Positions 1 to 9,949 of a DNA stretch of 64,000 nt are shown piece by piece. Where the stretch lies: contig CM066296.1 of NCBI GenBank assembly GCA_033816765.1, positions 558,001 to 622,000 of the forward strand, written 5' to 3'. Under the pieces are notes generated by a model. That model worked only from the letters and a program-made list of their open reading frames with translations. It made no database searches and was not told the origin of the DNA. Every line of letters begins with the position of its first letter. Positions within the stretch are counted from its first letter, which is position 1. Source of the stretch: Nothopassalora personata (taxonomy: Eukaryota > Ascomycota > Dothideomycetes > Mycosphaerellales > Mycosphaerellaceae). The position numbers were made by a program, and so were the translations under genes.

Positions 1-1165
1 CTACGGTAGGAATAAGGTATAGAGGGAATAAAAACACGGCCTCCTACAACCCTTACCGGTCCCCGACCGATTCTTCTAGGAGATCTCGATAGATTTCATA
101 ACGGATATGCCCGAGTCGTAAGGGAACACTTACCTCTAGGTAATTAAGGATCGACTAAGCAAGACCGTCGTTTTAGAAGCGATGCCTACTATAAAAGCCG
201 AGGACTGCGCTAAAAGGTTCTTAGACTACTAGGTAAGATACTATAGCCTCCCTTAAGCTATTACGAGTAACCGGGGTACTAACTAGACGAGTACCTTCTA
301 GAGGACCTTCTATCGTTTAACCGGTATAAAATAGAGGCTTAGCTCCGCCTACTACCTATAAACCGACGGAGGCCCGGAACGGTTAAACTAGGAAGTCTAG
401 GCTTACCTTCGTAACTACATTAACTATAAGCAGTCCGACTAGAAACGCTAGCTCCCTACGGCGTAACTTGCTCTAAACGCGCGGTATTACGCTAGGCTAG
501 GAATAAGCCCCTTCTTCGCGGTATACGGATACGAGGTACTATTACCCGTTTAGTTATAACCGGATCTAGAGACCTCTTAGTTAGACGCCGCGTAACGGGT
601 AACGCTATTCGTAGAAAGGATGCAAAAGATTACGGACCTATATTAGGCGAGTATAGCAGAAGCCGCCTAAAAATAGGAGGACTACGCTAACCGGGATAGG
701 AAGCCCGTACTAATCTACCGTATAGGCGATAAAGTTTAGCTAGATCTACGTAACTATGTTACTATACGACTAAAGAAGAGCCTCGACTATAGACACGCGA
801 AGTATACGGTAGTAGAAGTGATCTTACCGTTGTCTATACGCTTATCTAGGATCCCCGACGGGATCTACCCGGTCTTCTATCCTAACTTACTACGACCTAT
901 AAGCTAAGACCCCTTACCTAGATAGGAGATCGATAACAAATAGCCGGACCCTATTATAATTTAGTCTTACGAAGAGTAGTAGGTAGAAGAGATCCTTTAC
1001 GCTAGAACTAAGGTTAGAGGTAGAGGCCGAGTGCGCGAAGTCCTAGTAAAATAGACCGGATACTATAAGCCTACATAGGAACCATTAGGGTACCTCGCGG
1101 ACACAGCGGCCGCGGATAACTTCGAGAGGAGATATAGTAACCTAATAACGCATAACGGACCGAAG
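1..1165 (+). pseudogene. Ty3/gypsy pol 3' end (integrase and chromodomain), family 0, RIP-decayed
   Basis: Read on the + strand, with stops at former CAG/CAA/TGG codons, this is the end of a chromovirus polyprotein. Around 80-220 it reads like the first part of an integrase core (ISIDFITD..., then VIKDRLSKTVVLEAMPT). Around 250-400 an SNRGTN...TST stretch is followed by a block like QTDGGPERLNQEVQAYL (the D and E of the catalytic triad). Around 475-540 comes NARYYARLGISPFFAVYGYE, typical of Ty3 integrases. From about 960 a chromodomain follows (VEEILYARTKVRGRGRVREV, then a TGYYKPTQEPLGYL-like end). The frame closes near 1165. The rest of the element lies left of the window. The domain identity is clear; the protein cannot be functional. 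Confidence 0.85.
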
Positions 1166-1319
1166 GAGGCATAGGATACAAATAGAAGGGGGAAAAGGCG
1201 AAAAGGTAAGGATTACTAGGGATTTAGCGTAGATATAGGCGTTTAGGAAAAGGTAGGCGTTCTTTTAGGTTAGGGAGTCTTTTTAGGAGATAGAGAGAAG
1301 TAAGAAGGTATAGGTAAGT

Positions 1320-2200
1320 TTAAGAGCGTCTCATTTTAGCGGCGTCCGCCGTAAAAGTAGCGGAGCCCGATCCCTTTCGAGATAGCTACATACTATAATA
1401 GCCCGGTCGCGGCCCGCGCGAAAGACGAGGGTGCCCGAACGCTAGTTAGTAGAGGCCGAGGCATAACGTACGCGGCGTTAGCCTAGCTAGAGGTCGCGTA
1501 GGGCGCCCCGGGACTAAAGAGGCGGTTAGCGATAGTTTTATAACGGGGCCCGTAGTACATACGTCTACCTAAAGGTAAGCTAAGCATTAGCTATAGTGCC
1601 TATAACCTTAGCGGCGACCGTACTAAAAGAATCGGTAAGCGCGTATAAAGAGGCGGGGGCCGTGGAAACTTACCGGGAGAGTATACTAGTACGCTAGAGA
1701 GGCTTTAAAGCCTTCTAGGCTTTAAGGACGGCGCGGAGCTTAGTACGAGCGTCGTCGCTAAAAGACCGTAAGCCGGTAGAAAAGTCGCGGAGGACGCTAG
1801 GGAGGATGCTTACGCGCGGTTCTCGTTAGTAGCGCGGGTCTACTTAGTATAGGCGGCGTAGGCGAGCTCCGGCCTAAAACGCGCGGTTAGCGATAATTTT
1901 CCTTCGGGGTCCGCGCGGTACATACATGTCCTCGTAATGCTTACGATTAGTGTTATAGGCCTAGTAGGCGCGCGCGGTTACGCCCTAACGATAATTAGCG
2001 GACCCCAATAAGAATAGGACGAGGACCGGTACTTATATACTAGGAGACGTAGTCTACGCTAGTAGAGGCGTAGGGGACGTAGTAGATGCGGCGTTAGGCC
2101 ATTTTATGCTAGGCTCCGGTTAGAATGTTTCGGTCTCCGTAGGAATTTATTCGGACTTACTTAATAGTATTAATAGGAGATGTAGTAGTAGTAGTTTCTA
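1320..2200 (-). pseudogene. Antisense accessory ORF of family 0, RIP-decayed
   Basis: Between the end of pol and the 3' LTR the - strand has a long frame with stops almost only at RIP-prone codons. Near 1928-1972 it reads RAYQAYNTNRKHYED. Tyr here is probably mutated Cys (TGY to TAY), which would give the C-x2-C-x6-C spacing seen in the other antisense ORFs of this window. The inverted copy at about 20690-21560 reads the same. Exact ends are uncertain. Function is unknown; the position and cysteine spacing link it to the intact 188-aa protein at 25161-25727. Confidence 0.45.
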
Positions 2201-2421
2201 TTTACGGCATACTATTAGTATCTATCGGAACCCGTAGGGAAAATGTCGTCTCCCTAAGCGATAGGTATAAGATACGCGAATATGCTCCTAAGGCTAGAGA
2301 CGCTTAGCTAGAGGGGAGGGGGAGGGGCAACTTACGCGTACGGTAGGTAATAAGAAAAAGAAAGAAAAGAAAAAAGAGAACGAGAACCTAAAGATATATT
2401 CTAGGCTCCTATTGTTCATAT

Positions 2422-2441
2422 GTAACAATGGCCATTGTTAC
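2422..2441. repeat. 20-bp perfect palindrome
   Basis: gtaacaatgg followed by ccattgttac is perfectly self-complementary. It lies in the noncoding stretch between the antisense ORF and the LTR of family 0. The inverted copy (about 20430-20450) keeps a decayed form made of ta-rich half sites. It may be an operator-like site or chance. Confidence 0.4.
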
Positions 2442-2629
2442 TTAGTAGACAATAGTAAACCTTACACTTACCTAGGTAATAATACTTCGTCTCGGCGTCG
2501 GCGGGGCTAGACAATAAGGAAGAGAAGCTCGGGCACTTCCTATTACGAGCCTAACAAAAACACCTAGGACAATAGGCTCTAGGGCGGAGCCATAACTAGG
2601 GGCGGCGGAGGAGGAAGGGGGGGGGGTAG

Positions 2630-2815
2630 TGTAAGGGGCGGGCCCCTGTTTCTTAGCATAGGCTACGCCTATGCGTTCGGATTGCTTTCCGACACCTTTT
2701 CTTCGGATAGCGTGTAACTTCCCCTTTCTTCCATATCGAACTTATTACAAACTTCATAGAACTTTAGTGTATACGTCGTTTACCCGTAACAATATTATTA
2801 GGTTATACTAAACCT
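2630..2815 (+). repeat. 3' LTR of family 0 gypsy element
   Basis: The LTR begins tgtaaggggcgggcccc right after a polypurine tract (aggaagggggggggg then tag) and ends aaacctaaca, 186 bp. The final 28 bases (attattaggttatac...) are the same terminal module found at the ends of the LTRs of Elements I and III and of the solo LTR at 7503. The inverted copy shows the same polypurine tract/LTR boundary at 20131. The downstream neighbour is copia C, so this element probably inserted into copia C; the 5' LTR would be outside the window. Confidence 0.65.
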
Positions 2816-4346
2816 AACACTATTCTATCTTAAACTTCTCCTTATTAGCTTAGAATAGACCTTAGCTTATTTAGTTTTTATAGGCTTATAAGTCCTATCT
2901 CTCTTCCTCTTCCTAATATATAGAGTAGTATAGAATAGTATTATAGTCTAATTAGGGTCTTCTTATATAGCTAGGGCTATGTCTTTATATTAAGGTCCTT
3001 TAGACTAAGGAGAAGTCTAAGGCTTATACTCTATAGGAAATTGTTCCTAGAGCTAGGTATACTCTATAGGGGGTTATTCCTAGAGCTAGGGGGATATATC
3101 TCTAAATAGTAGATATAAATCTTCTATTATATACTCCCCCTAAGACTAACCTTAGTTAGGGGAGTCTTATTATAAAGCCCTTTATATTTTAGGTTAGTTA
3201 CTATACTACTATAGCTCCCCCTCTAGCTATATAGCTCTCCCTAAAGATTTATAGGGTTAGTAACTCGCTTCTAGCGCGTATAGCGCTTTATAAGGTATAT
3301 AAATGCCCTTATATTTATAGTAAGGGTCCTTAGGGTCTTCCTAGGGATGTCTTAGGAAGGTAATCTTATTATCTAGGATAGCATTCTTATTACTAGTAGT
3401 AAGCTAGGAGCTCTTAATAGTCTATTCTATCTGCTCCCCCTAAGCGACCTACTTGCCTATAGGGATTTAGTATTATATGTTCTATAGGAAATCCTTATTA
3501 AAAGTTATATAGGGGGTATAGGCTATCTTATAGACCTATTTATCCTTCTCCTACTATAGCTTCTATAGTAGGTAGTTAGTTAATAAACTACACTAGAATC
3601 CTATATACTACTATATATCCGCTCTTACGGAGAACTTCTTAAACTTAGTGTAATTGTCGTTATGTTTATATGCTTTATATCTAAACCTTCTTATATTCCT
3701 TAAGTCCATCTCTTTAATATTAATACCTAGGTCCTTTTTAAAGTCCTTCTATAGTATATTCTTTATTATTAAGTTAAAGAGACGAGTTATAATATAGTAT
3801 ATAAAATCTATAGCTAGGGGCTAGAGATTCTATAGTAAGCTAGAGTCTATAAGCATAGCTCTAGCCTTATTAATAATAACTTTATTAGAAGCTTTAGCAA
3901 TTCTATTTTACTTAGGAGTATATAGTAATATAAAGTCCTATCTAATTCCTTTATATTAGGTATATAAGCTAAGTTTAATATTATTAAACTTCCCTCTACT
4001 ATCTAAGAACTAGATCTTAGGCGTCTTCTTATAGTAGTTCTATATTATAGTAAGCTAAGTTTTAATTACTACTAGAGCATTACTCTTCTTTAGAAGTAGT
4101 AAGTACTATCTTATCCTAGTTTTAGCGTATATAAGCATAAGGCAATATACGTAACTATTATAAGAGACTAGAGTAACTAGACTAACTAGATTAGTATAGA
4201 TTTTATCTAATGCCTCTAGTATAGGTCTCCTAGAGATTCTTTAAACAACTCTTTATAACCTTATAAGCTTATAAGTCTTATAATGTCCTAACTCTATAGT
4301 ATTAATATCTTCTAGACCCTTAACTGCTTCTTTTATAGTATTAAGT
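2816..4346 (-). pseudogene. Ty1/copia integrase region (copia C, part 1), RIP-decayed
   Basis: Read on the - strand from 4346 down, this is the copia integrase core and its C-terminal side. Recognisable stretches are VIINKARAMLIDSS and the following IDFIYYITTRLFNLI, and around 3500 a segment like VYKIAYTPYITFNKDF, matching the region after the copia integrase core. It continues the frame of 18691-19974; Element I separates the two halves with the 5-bp duplication agtat. RT and RNase H are not in the window and would lie left of the family 0 insertion. Confidence 0.75.
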
Positions 4347-4351
4347 AGTAT

Positions 4352-4817
4352 TGTTAGGTTTAGTATAACCTAATGATATTATAAGTTAAGAAGATAAGCT
4401 TAATCGGGTTTGTTCTCGGGCCGATAGGAAGCTAAGGGAGAGTAATAAAGCAGTAGCTGTCTTGTCTCGTAGAGACTAAGTAGTAGTAAGGTAGAGGTTA
4501 GGTTATAGTGTATTCTAAACAGTAATATTAAACAGTAAGTTAAACGCCTCGAAACTATAAGGGATTCTTAGCGTTCCTAAATATAAGGGAAATTATCCTA
4601 TAATCTACCCTAATCTATTAATCTGTCTCTTAGATTATATAGAGCAATAGATTAGTTAGCCGTTTGTACTCTATTCTAATCTATTAACCTGTTCTATAGA
4701 TTATATAGAGTAATAGATTATTCTATAGTAGCTATACTAGTTTAGCTACGGTTGTTCCTACCTAACTATAGAGGTTCTAATTAGTCGCTAAGCATTAGCT
4801 TAATCTAACCCGTAACA
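4352..4817 (-). repeat. 3' LTR of Element I
   Basis: It starts tgttaggtttagtataacc and ends cccgtaaca on the + strand, 466 bp, in - sense orientation. It matches 18220-18685 throughout, with RIP-type differences (for example tgttagg against tattagg). Confidence 0.9.
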
Positions 4818-4929
4818 CTATCCCCCTCTTAGTTTAGCTCTCTACGAGCTTAGGTTATAATCTTACTACCTCGTTATCTCGCTTATTATCTTTATTTATG
4901 TTTTCTTTAATATACCTAAGGCTTCTCCT

Positions 4930-5472
4930 TCCTCGAGTACCTCCCGTCGTCTTAAGTTAGCGGAAACTATTAATAACTTCGGGGAAACAATAGTACGGTC
5001 CTATTCTAATTATCGGGCGTACTCGCGGGTGTATAAGGTATATATGTCGTCGGGGCGGTACAATAAGTGTATTCGTTATAACATCCGTTATAATATAAAG
5101 GTGTCGCGCTCTAAGTTTAATCGCCTAATTAGTAAAAAGAAGAAACTATAGCGGTAGATAAAGGAAGCCCGCGAGGCTTAAGAGCGCGCTCGCGAGGCCC
5201 TAAATACTACGTATACGAAGGAAGAACGGTTACGAAGGTAGATAGAGCTCGTAGATTAGAGAGCCGACGAAGCTATCGCTATAGAGTCCGCGAACCTACT
5301 AGAGCTGGAGTAGGAGGAGTCGGTAGACTTCTACCTAGCTTCTAATACTTAGGAGCTTCTAGTCGACTAAGGTTATAACGTCTCCTCCGACTTATAATTA
5401 TATAGTCCTCCTTCTCTTTAGGGTCCTTCCGGCGCTAGAAATACTCTATTAGTAGTAACCGGCAGTTCTTAA
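4930..5472 (+). pseudogene. Antisense accessory ORF of Element I (Zn2Cys6-like plus coiled coil), decayed
   Basis: The + strand frame runs opposite to pol, next to the 3' LTR. Around 5010-5110 it reads SYSNYRAYSRVY, then KVYMSSGR, then YNKCIRYNIRY. Taking Tyr as RIP-mutated Cys, the spacing is C-x2-C-x6-C-x8-C-x2-C-x6-C, the Zn2Cys6 pattern. A charged helical stretch follows (SKFNRLISKKKKLQRQIKEA and onward), a likely coiled coil, then an acidic tail. Stops occur at former CAG/CAA codons. It converges with the pol C-terminus near 5472. Same layout as the intact ORF at 25161-25727. Confidence 0.6.
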
Positions 5473-7497
5473 GGTTTCTTTCTAGTTCCTAGGTATTTTC
5501 TAAATTGTCGTATCCTCTCTATTTAATAAGGTATCGCTAACCTCTCTTATCTAGGATCTTTTCGACTTCGAATTCATTTTCTACTTCTAGCTCGAAGTAG
5601 AAGCTCTCTTAGTAAGGTGTTTTAGCGTCCGCGGGTTCTAACTTAGAGATATAGAAGACTAGGTAGATTTTAGCGTTAGGTAGTAGTCGTAGGCGGTAGT
5701 TAACTAGTCCTATAACTCTATCGATAGAAAATAGTCCGACCTTAACGTAATCTAGTTTCTTAGTCTATCTTCTTGTTCTTAAGTTCTTTATAAGGAGATA
5801 GATCTTATCCCCCTCCTTTAGTAGAGGTGCTATTTTTCTCGTGTCTTACCGTTATTAAGACAATTTTCGTTATACATCTTTAATCGCCTTACGTGTTTCT
5901 TTATACACTTCCTTAAAAGTATTCGTCGTTACAATTGCTCTCTCGGCCTATAGATAGGATCTAGGTGTTCCGAATAGGTTAGGATCTTTACTAAAGTTCG
6001 CGTAGAATAGCGTCATTAAAGTTATCTCTAATTTGTAGTTATTTAGTACAATCTATGCTATTAGCAATAGTGAAACCTAGTTGTCTTATATATAGTTAAT
6101 ATAGTGCCGTAGGTATTGTTCTAGCGTCTAGTTTACTCTTTCTATTTATCTATCGGTTTCTAGATAATATGCTATAGATAGCTTATGCTTAATTCCGATC
6201 GTTCCTATAAGTGTTTTCTAGTAATTTAATGTAAATAATTTGTCTCTGTCTATAATAAAAACTTCTAGGAATCTGTAGTACCGGATTAGCCTATCTAGTA
6301 TAAGGTGTCCGAGCTACTCTATAGTGTATGTTTCTTATGTAGGAATAAAGTGTACGTATTTCGTAAGTCTATCGACTATAACGAGTATTATATCGTACGT
6401 TTAGCCTATAACCTAATCGTTCGAAGATAGGAGCTTCGTAATAAAGTCTATCGTAACTTCGTCCTATAGTTTTGTTAGTAGTGTCCTAAACTGTAGGTAG
6501 CCGTATTTAGCGTATCGAGTAGCTTTGTTTTATTAATAGTATACGTATCGTTTAATATAGCGTAACACCTTTTATCTTATTTATAGGAATAAGAAGCTAT
6601 ATTATATAAGGTCTATTGTTTTTATCGTTCTAGGATGTCTATATGTCGGCTCGTCGTAATGTTAACGTATGTACTCTTCCTCTTATTCCTTCGGTACTTA
6701 ATATCTTCCTTACGATATAGGGAATTGTTCTTCCTTATCGTTTAGGATTCGTACGATATTATTAAATTCCCTTATATTAGTACTAAGACTTCCGTCGGGG
6801 TTTGTCTTAAGTATCTTATATTATACCGGTTCTTTTCCTTCTATGTAGTCGCTTCTCCGGCTTAGTACATCGGTACGGCCGTTCTCTACTCCTAGAGTAT
6901 ATTTAATTTCGAACTTATATTACCCTAGTAGCTCCGACTAGCGGGCTTCTCTTCGGGTTAGTTCCTTCGTCGTCGTAAAGTACGTAAGATTCTTATAGTC
7001 TAAAAGAATCGTTAACTTCGGCAGGCCCTCGACGTATACTCTCTAATACTATATAGCTACAATAATAGCTAGAAGCTCTTTATTATAGATGTCGTAGTTC
7101 TGTTCCGCTATAGTTATTTTCCGGGAGTAATAGGCTACTAGGTGTCTTTTCCTATCGTGTGTCTACGTTAGACATGCGCCTATTGCTATATTAGACGCGT
7201 CGGTCTCGATATAGACTTCCTTACTACTATCGAATAGTCGAAGCGTAGGGGCTAATACGTATTGTTCCTTAAGTTATCTAAACGTATCGGCTTATTCTCT
7301 TCCCTATTTCTAGCTAACGTCTTTCCTCGTAAGTATTGTTATTAGTGCTACTATCTTTAAATAATCCTTAATGAATTTCCGGTTATAGTTAGCTAGTCTA
7401 AGGAATAATTGTACTTCCTTAACTGTTTTAGGTTCTAGCTATTCTCTAATTAATTATATCTTTATAGGGTCGATAGATATTCCTATAGTGCTAATAA
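5473..7497 (-). pseudogene. Element I pol: RNase H, integrase and chromodomain part, RIP-decayed
   Basis: Read on the - strand, 5473-5760 is the C-terminal end: KKLDYVKVGLFSIDRVIG, then a chromodomain-like VENEFEVEKILDKRGQRYLI followed by RGYDN. The core integrase and RNase H lie further right (about 5900-7400). Family III carries the same region at 45380-46615 and 49600-51798. The frame is interrupted at 7497 by the solo LTR. Confidence 0.8.
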
Positions 7498-7502
7498 TAA
7501 AG

Positions 7503-8093
7503 TATTACGGTTCGGATTGAGCTATAACGGTACGCCTAGCTATTAGCTAAAGAGATTACGTACGCCGCACGAGATTACTCGCTTACTAGCGACTTAGTAA
7601 TTCGAGATTACTCGCTTACTAGCGACTTAGTGATTCGAGATTACTCGCTTACTAGCGACTTAGTGATTCGAGATTACTCGCTCACTAGCGACTTAGTAAT
7701 TCGAGATCACTCGCTTACTAGCGACTTAGTAATTCGAGATTACTCGCTTACTAGCGACTTAGTAATTCGAGATTACTCGCTTACTAGCGACTTAGTAATT
7801 TAAGATTACTCGCTTACTAGCGATTAAGTAATTAAGACTAAGACTAGCAATGTCTCCTTTATATTTAGGAACGCTAAGAATCCCTTATGGTTTTAATGCG
7901 TTTAACTCACTGTTTAATATTACTGTTTAGAATACACTATAGCCTAACCTCTACCTTACTACTACTTAGTCTTTATAAGATAAGACAGCTATTACTTTAT
8001 TACTCTCCCTCGACTTCCTATCGGCCCGAGAATAAACCCGATTAAGCTTATCTTCTTAACTTGTAATATTATTAGGTTATACTAAACCTAACA
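7503..8093 (+). repeat. Solo LTR, 591 bp, with internal 33-bp tandem array
   Basis: It starts tattacggttcgg (a RIP-altered tgttacgg) and ends ctaaacctaaca, flanked by the duplication taaag (7498-7502 and 8094-8098) inside Element I pol. The uninterrupted Element III reads aataataaagcctaag at the same place. Its right two-fifths match the LTRs of Elements I and III; the left part differs and holds the tandem array. Confidence 0.85.
7571..7834 (+). repeat. 33-bp tandem repeat, about eight copies
   Basis: The unit gagattactcgcttactagc plus gacttagtaattc begins at 7571, 7604, 7637, 7670, 7703, 7736 and 7769, with a degenerate copy at 7802. Copies differ mainly by single C/T or A/G changes. It lies inside the solo LTR, on the side of the U3 start in sense orientation. 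Confidence 0.9.
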
Positions 8094-8098
8094 TAAAG

Positions 8099-8388
8099 CC
8101 TAAGAACTTAACTTCTTTCTTATAGAATTCGCATTTCTCGGGTACGGTTTTAAAGCCTACTCGCGTAAGCCGTTTAAATACGTCCTAGACTCGCTTAGTA
8201 TGTTCCTAGAGGGATCCTTTCGTGTAGACTAGTATGTCGTCTATGTACGCGATAATATATACGTCGAGTAGGTCTCTAAGTGTTTCGTTAATAAGGTCCT
8301 AGTAGGATACGGGTGTGTTAGTTAGCCCTATTAGTATAACTAAGAATTCATAGAGTCCGTATCTTATCCTAAAAGCGGTTTTCTATTC
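8099..8388 (-). pseudogene. Element I pol: RT catalytic segment
   Basis: Around 8225-8270 the - strand reads LDVYIIAYIDDILVYTK, the YxDD box of a Ty3/gypsy reverse transcriptase. It continues the frame from 14989 rightwards and to 7497 leftwards. The matching unsplit region in family III is near 59500-59640 and 51640-51798. Confidence 0.8.
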
Positions 8389-8393
8389 TTCTC

Positions 8394-8589
8394 TATTAAG
8401 GGATGTCGTAATGTATTGTACGCCCACGACCTACTAGTCGTAGATAAACTAATTCTTACCTTTTGTTTAAGGCGCATTACGCGTCGTAAGGTGTACGCAT
8501 GCGTGTTACGTGCGGCTTAGTAGCTAGTCGCGACCGCATGTTACATATAAGGCTACATGTAAGGGTTAGCTACTAGGCTGCCCCTTACA
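8394..8589 (-). repeat. 3' LTR of Element II
   Basis: tattaagggatgtcg to ctgccccttaca, 196 bp, paired with 14788-14983. In sense it reads tgtaaggggcagcc ... cccttaaca. Confidence 0.9.
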
Positions 8590-8799
8590 ATTGCCTCCCC
8601 TCCCGTACGAGCTGTCCTTAGCTCGCTAGTTACTACGTAGAGGTTCCTACGTGCTTCTAGAACTATAGTTACTATACGGCCTATATACGGGTTACGTGCG
8701 TGTCGTTATGTAGGTATAGGTAAGTGAGGCTTAGTTACTATACCGACGTAGCTAGTTAGGGATATAAAACTCTAGCCTAACCTAGCCCTATTCTCCTAG

Positions 8800-9890
8800 T
8801 ACGTTCCCTAGCGCACTACCTCCGTTATACTACTACTACGTACCCGTACCGCACCCTTACCGTAAGCGCCTCGCTAGTATTATTATTATTATATCTAACT
8901 CGCCTCCGTCCTCTAGCCGCTCCGCCTCCTTCTATAGTATTAGTAGCGATAGTACTACTAGCGCCTTAGCAGACGAGCGCCGCTAGGCGGCTCTAGTACG
9001 CGACGTACCTAGAACGCCTAGTAGTCGTAAGCGACTAGCATCCCCCTCGTAGCTACTAACGCCCTCGCCCGCTACTAAGCTCTCGTAGAGGATTAACATA
9101 TATATACGGTGGATCCTATACTTCGTTAAGGGTAAGTCTCTACGCGCGCCGCCTACGATTCGTATACTAACTACTTACTAGACGAAGCCGATAACTGTAA
9201 TAGTATTACTACCGGCGAGCTCCTAAAGAAGTGCGGCCGCTATAGGCGTAATAGACATAAGTGCGTACCTAATACTAGCTACGCTATCGCCTCGCTAGTA
9301 AGCCGCCTACGCGCCGCGCGCTCCTAGCGCGACTTCCTTACGGCCATAATAGGCTAGGCGCCTATAGACCTCTAGTAGTAGGAGCTAGTAGAGTAGATCC
9401 GCCTATGTGCCTAGCTAGGTAACGACATTACGGAGGTAAGTCGCTACTTCGCTCCTACGAGTCGACTACTACTCGCGGGGGGGGGCTCTAGTACGTCTCC
9501 TATGCTTCGGCTAACCCTTTCTATAGGCTATTAGGCAGTTCAATGCCTACAAGTATAAGCGTACCGGGGAGACCCGTATACGTGCCCCCGCCGACGCTAC
9601 TACTACCGCCGCCCCCGCCGCCGTAGCCCTCGCGCTCTAGTAGGAGTAGAACCGCGCCCTTAATAGGCTGTTCGAACTCGGCCGCGCCGTAAGTCGTATG
9701 TTCCTCGTATACGTATACCCTACTAACCGTAGTCCTAGTTCCTATAGGCGTAGAACATTAATACTACCGCTGCCGACTAGGCATTCCTACCTAAGTTACT
9801 ACGCGACGACGACAACTAAGGCGCTCGCCTTATACGCTACTCGCGGGCTCCTCGCCTACTACTACTCTACGTAGCCCCTAGTAGGCGCGC
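8800..9890 (+). pseudogene. Antisense accessory ORF of Element II, decayed
   Basis: On the + strand, opposite to pol and next to the 3' LTR, the frame near 9180-9430 reads DEADNCNSITTGELLKKCGR, then YRRNRHKCVP, then a helical stretch ASLVSRLRAARSQRDFL with stops at former CAG codons. The core is C-x2-(Y for C)-x6-C. The same protein is on the - strand at 43004-44330 in Element IIb. The start and the exact end are uncertain. Confidence 0.55.
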
Positions 9891-9949
9891 TACTCTTCAG
9901 CTTTTGTTTTATTTATAGTTAAGAAAAGTTTTATTTATGCTCTAGTGCT

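Noticed and set aside
7571..7834. CRISPR-like array
   Set aside because: The 33-bp units are contiguous with no spacers and lie in a eukaryotic LTR.
8881..8895. Short tattat run as a microsatellite of interest
   Set aside because: Only a few units and probably RIP-altered codons of the accessory ORF.
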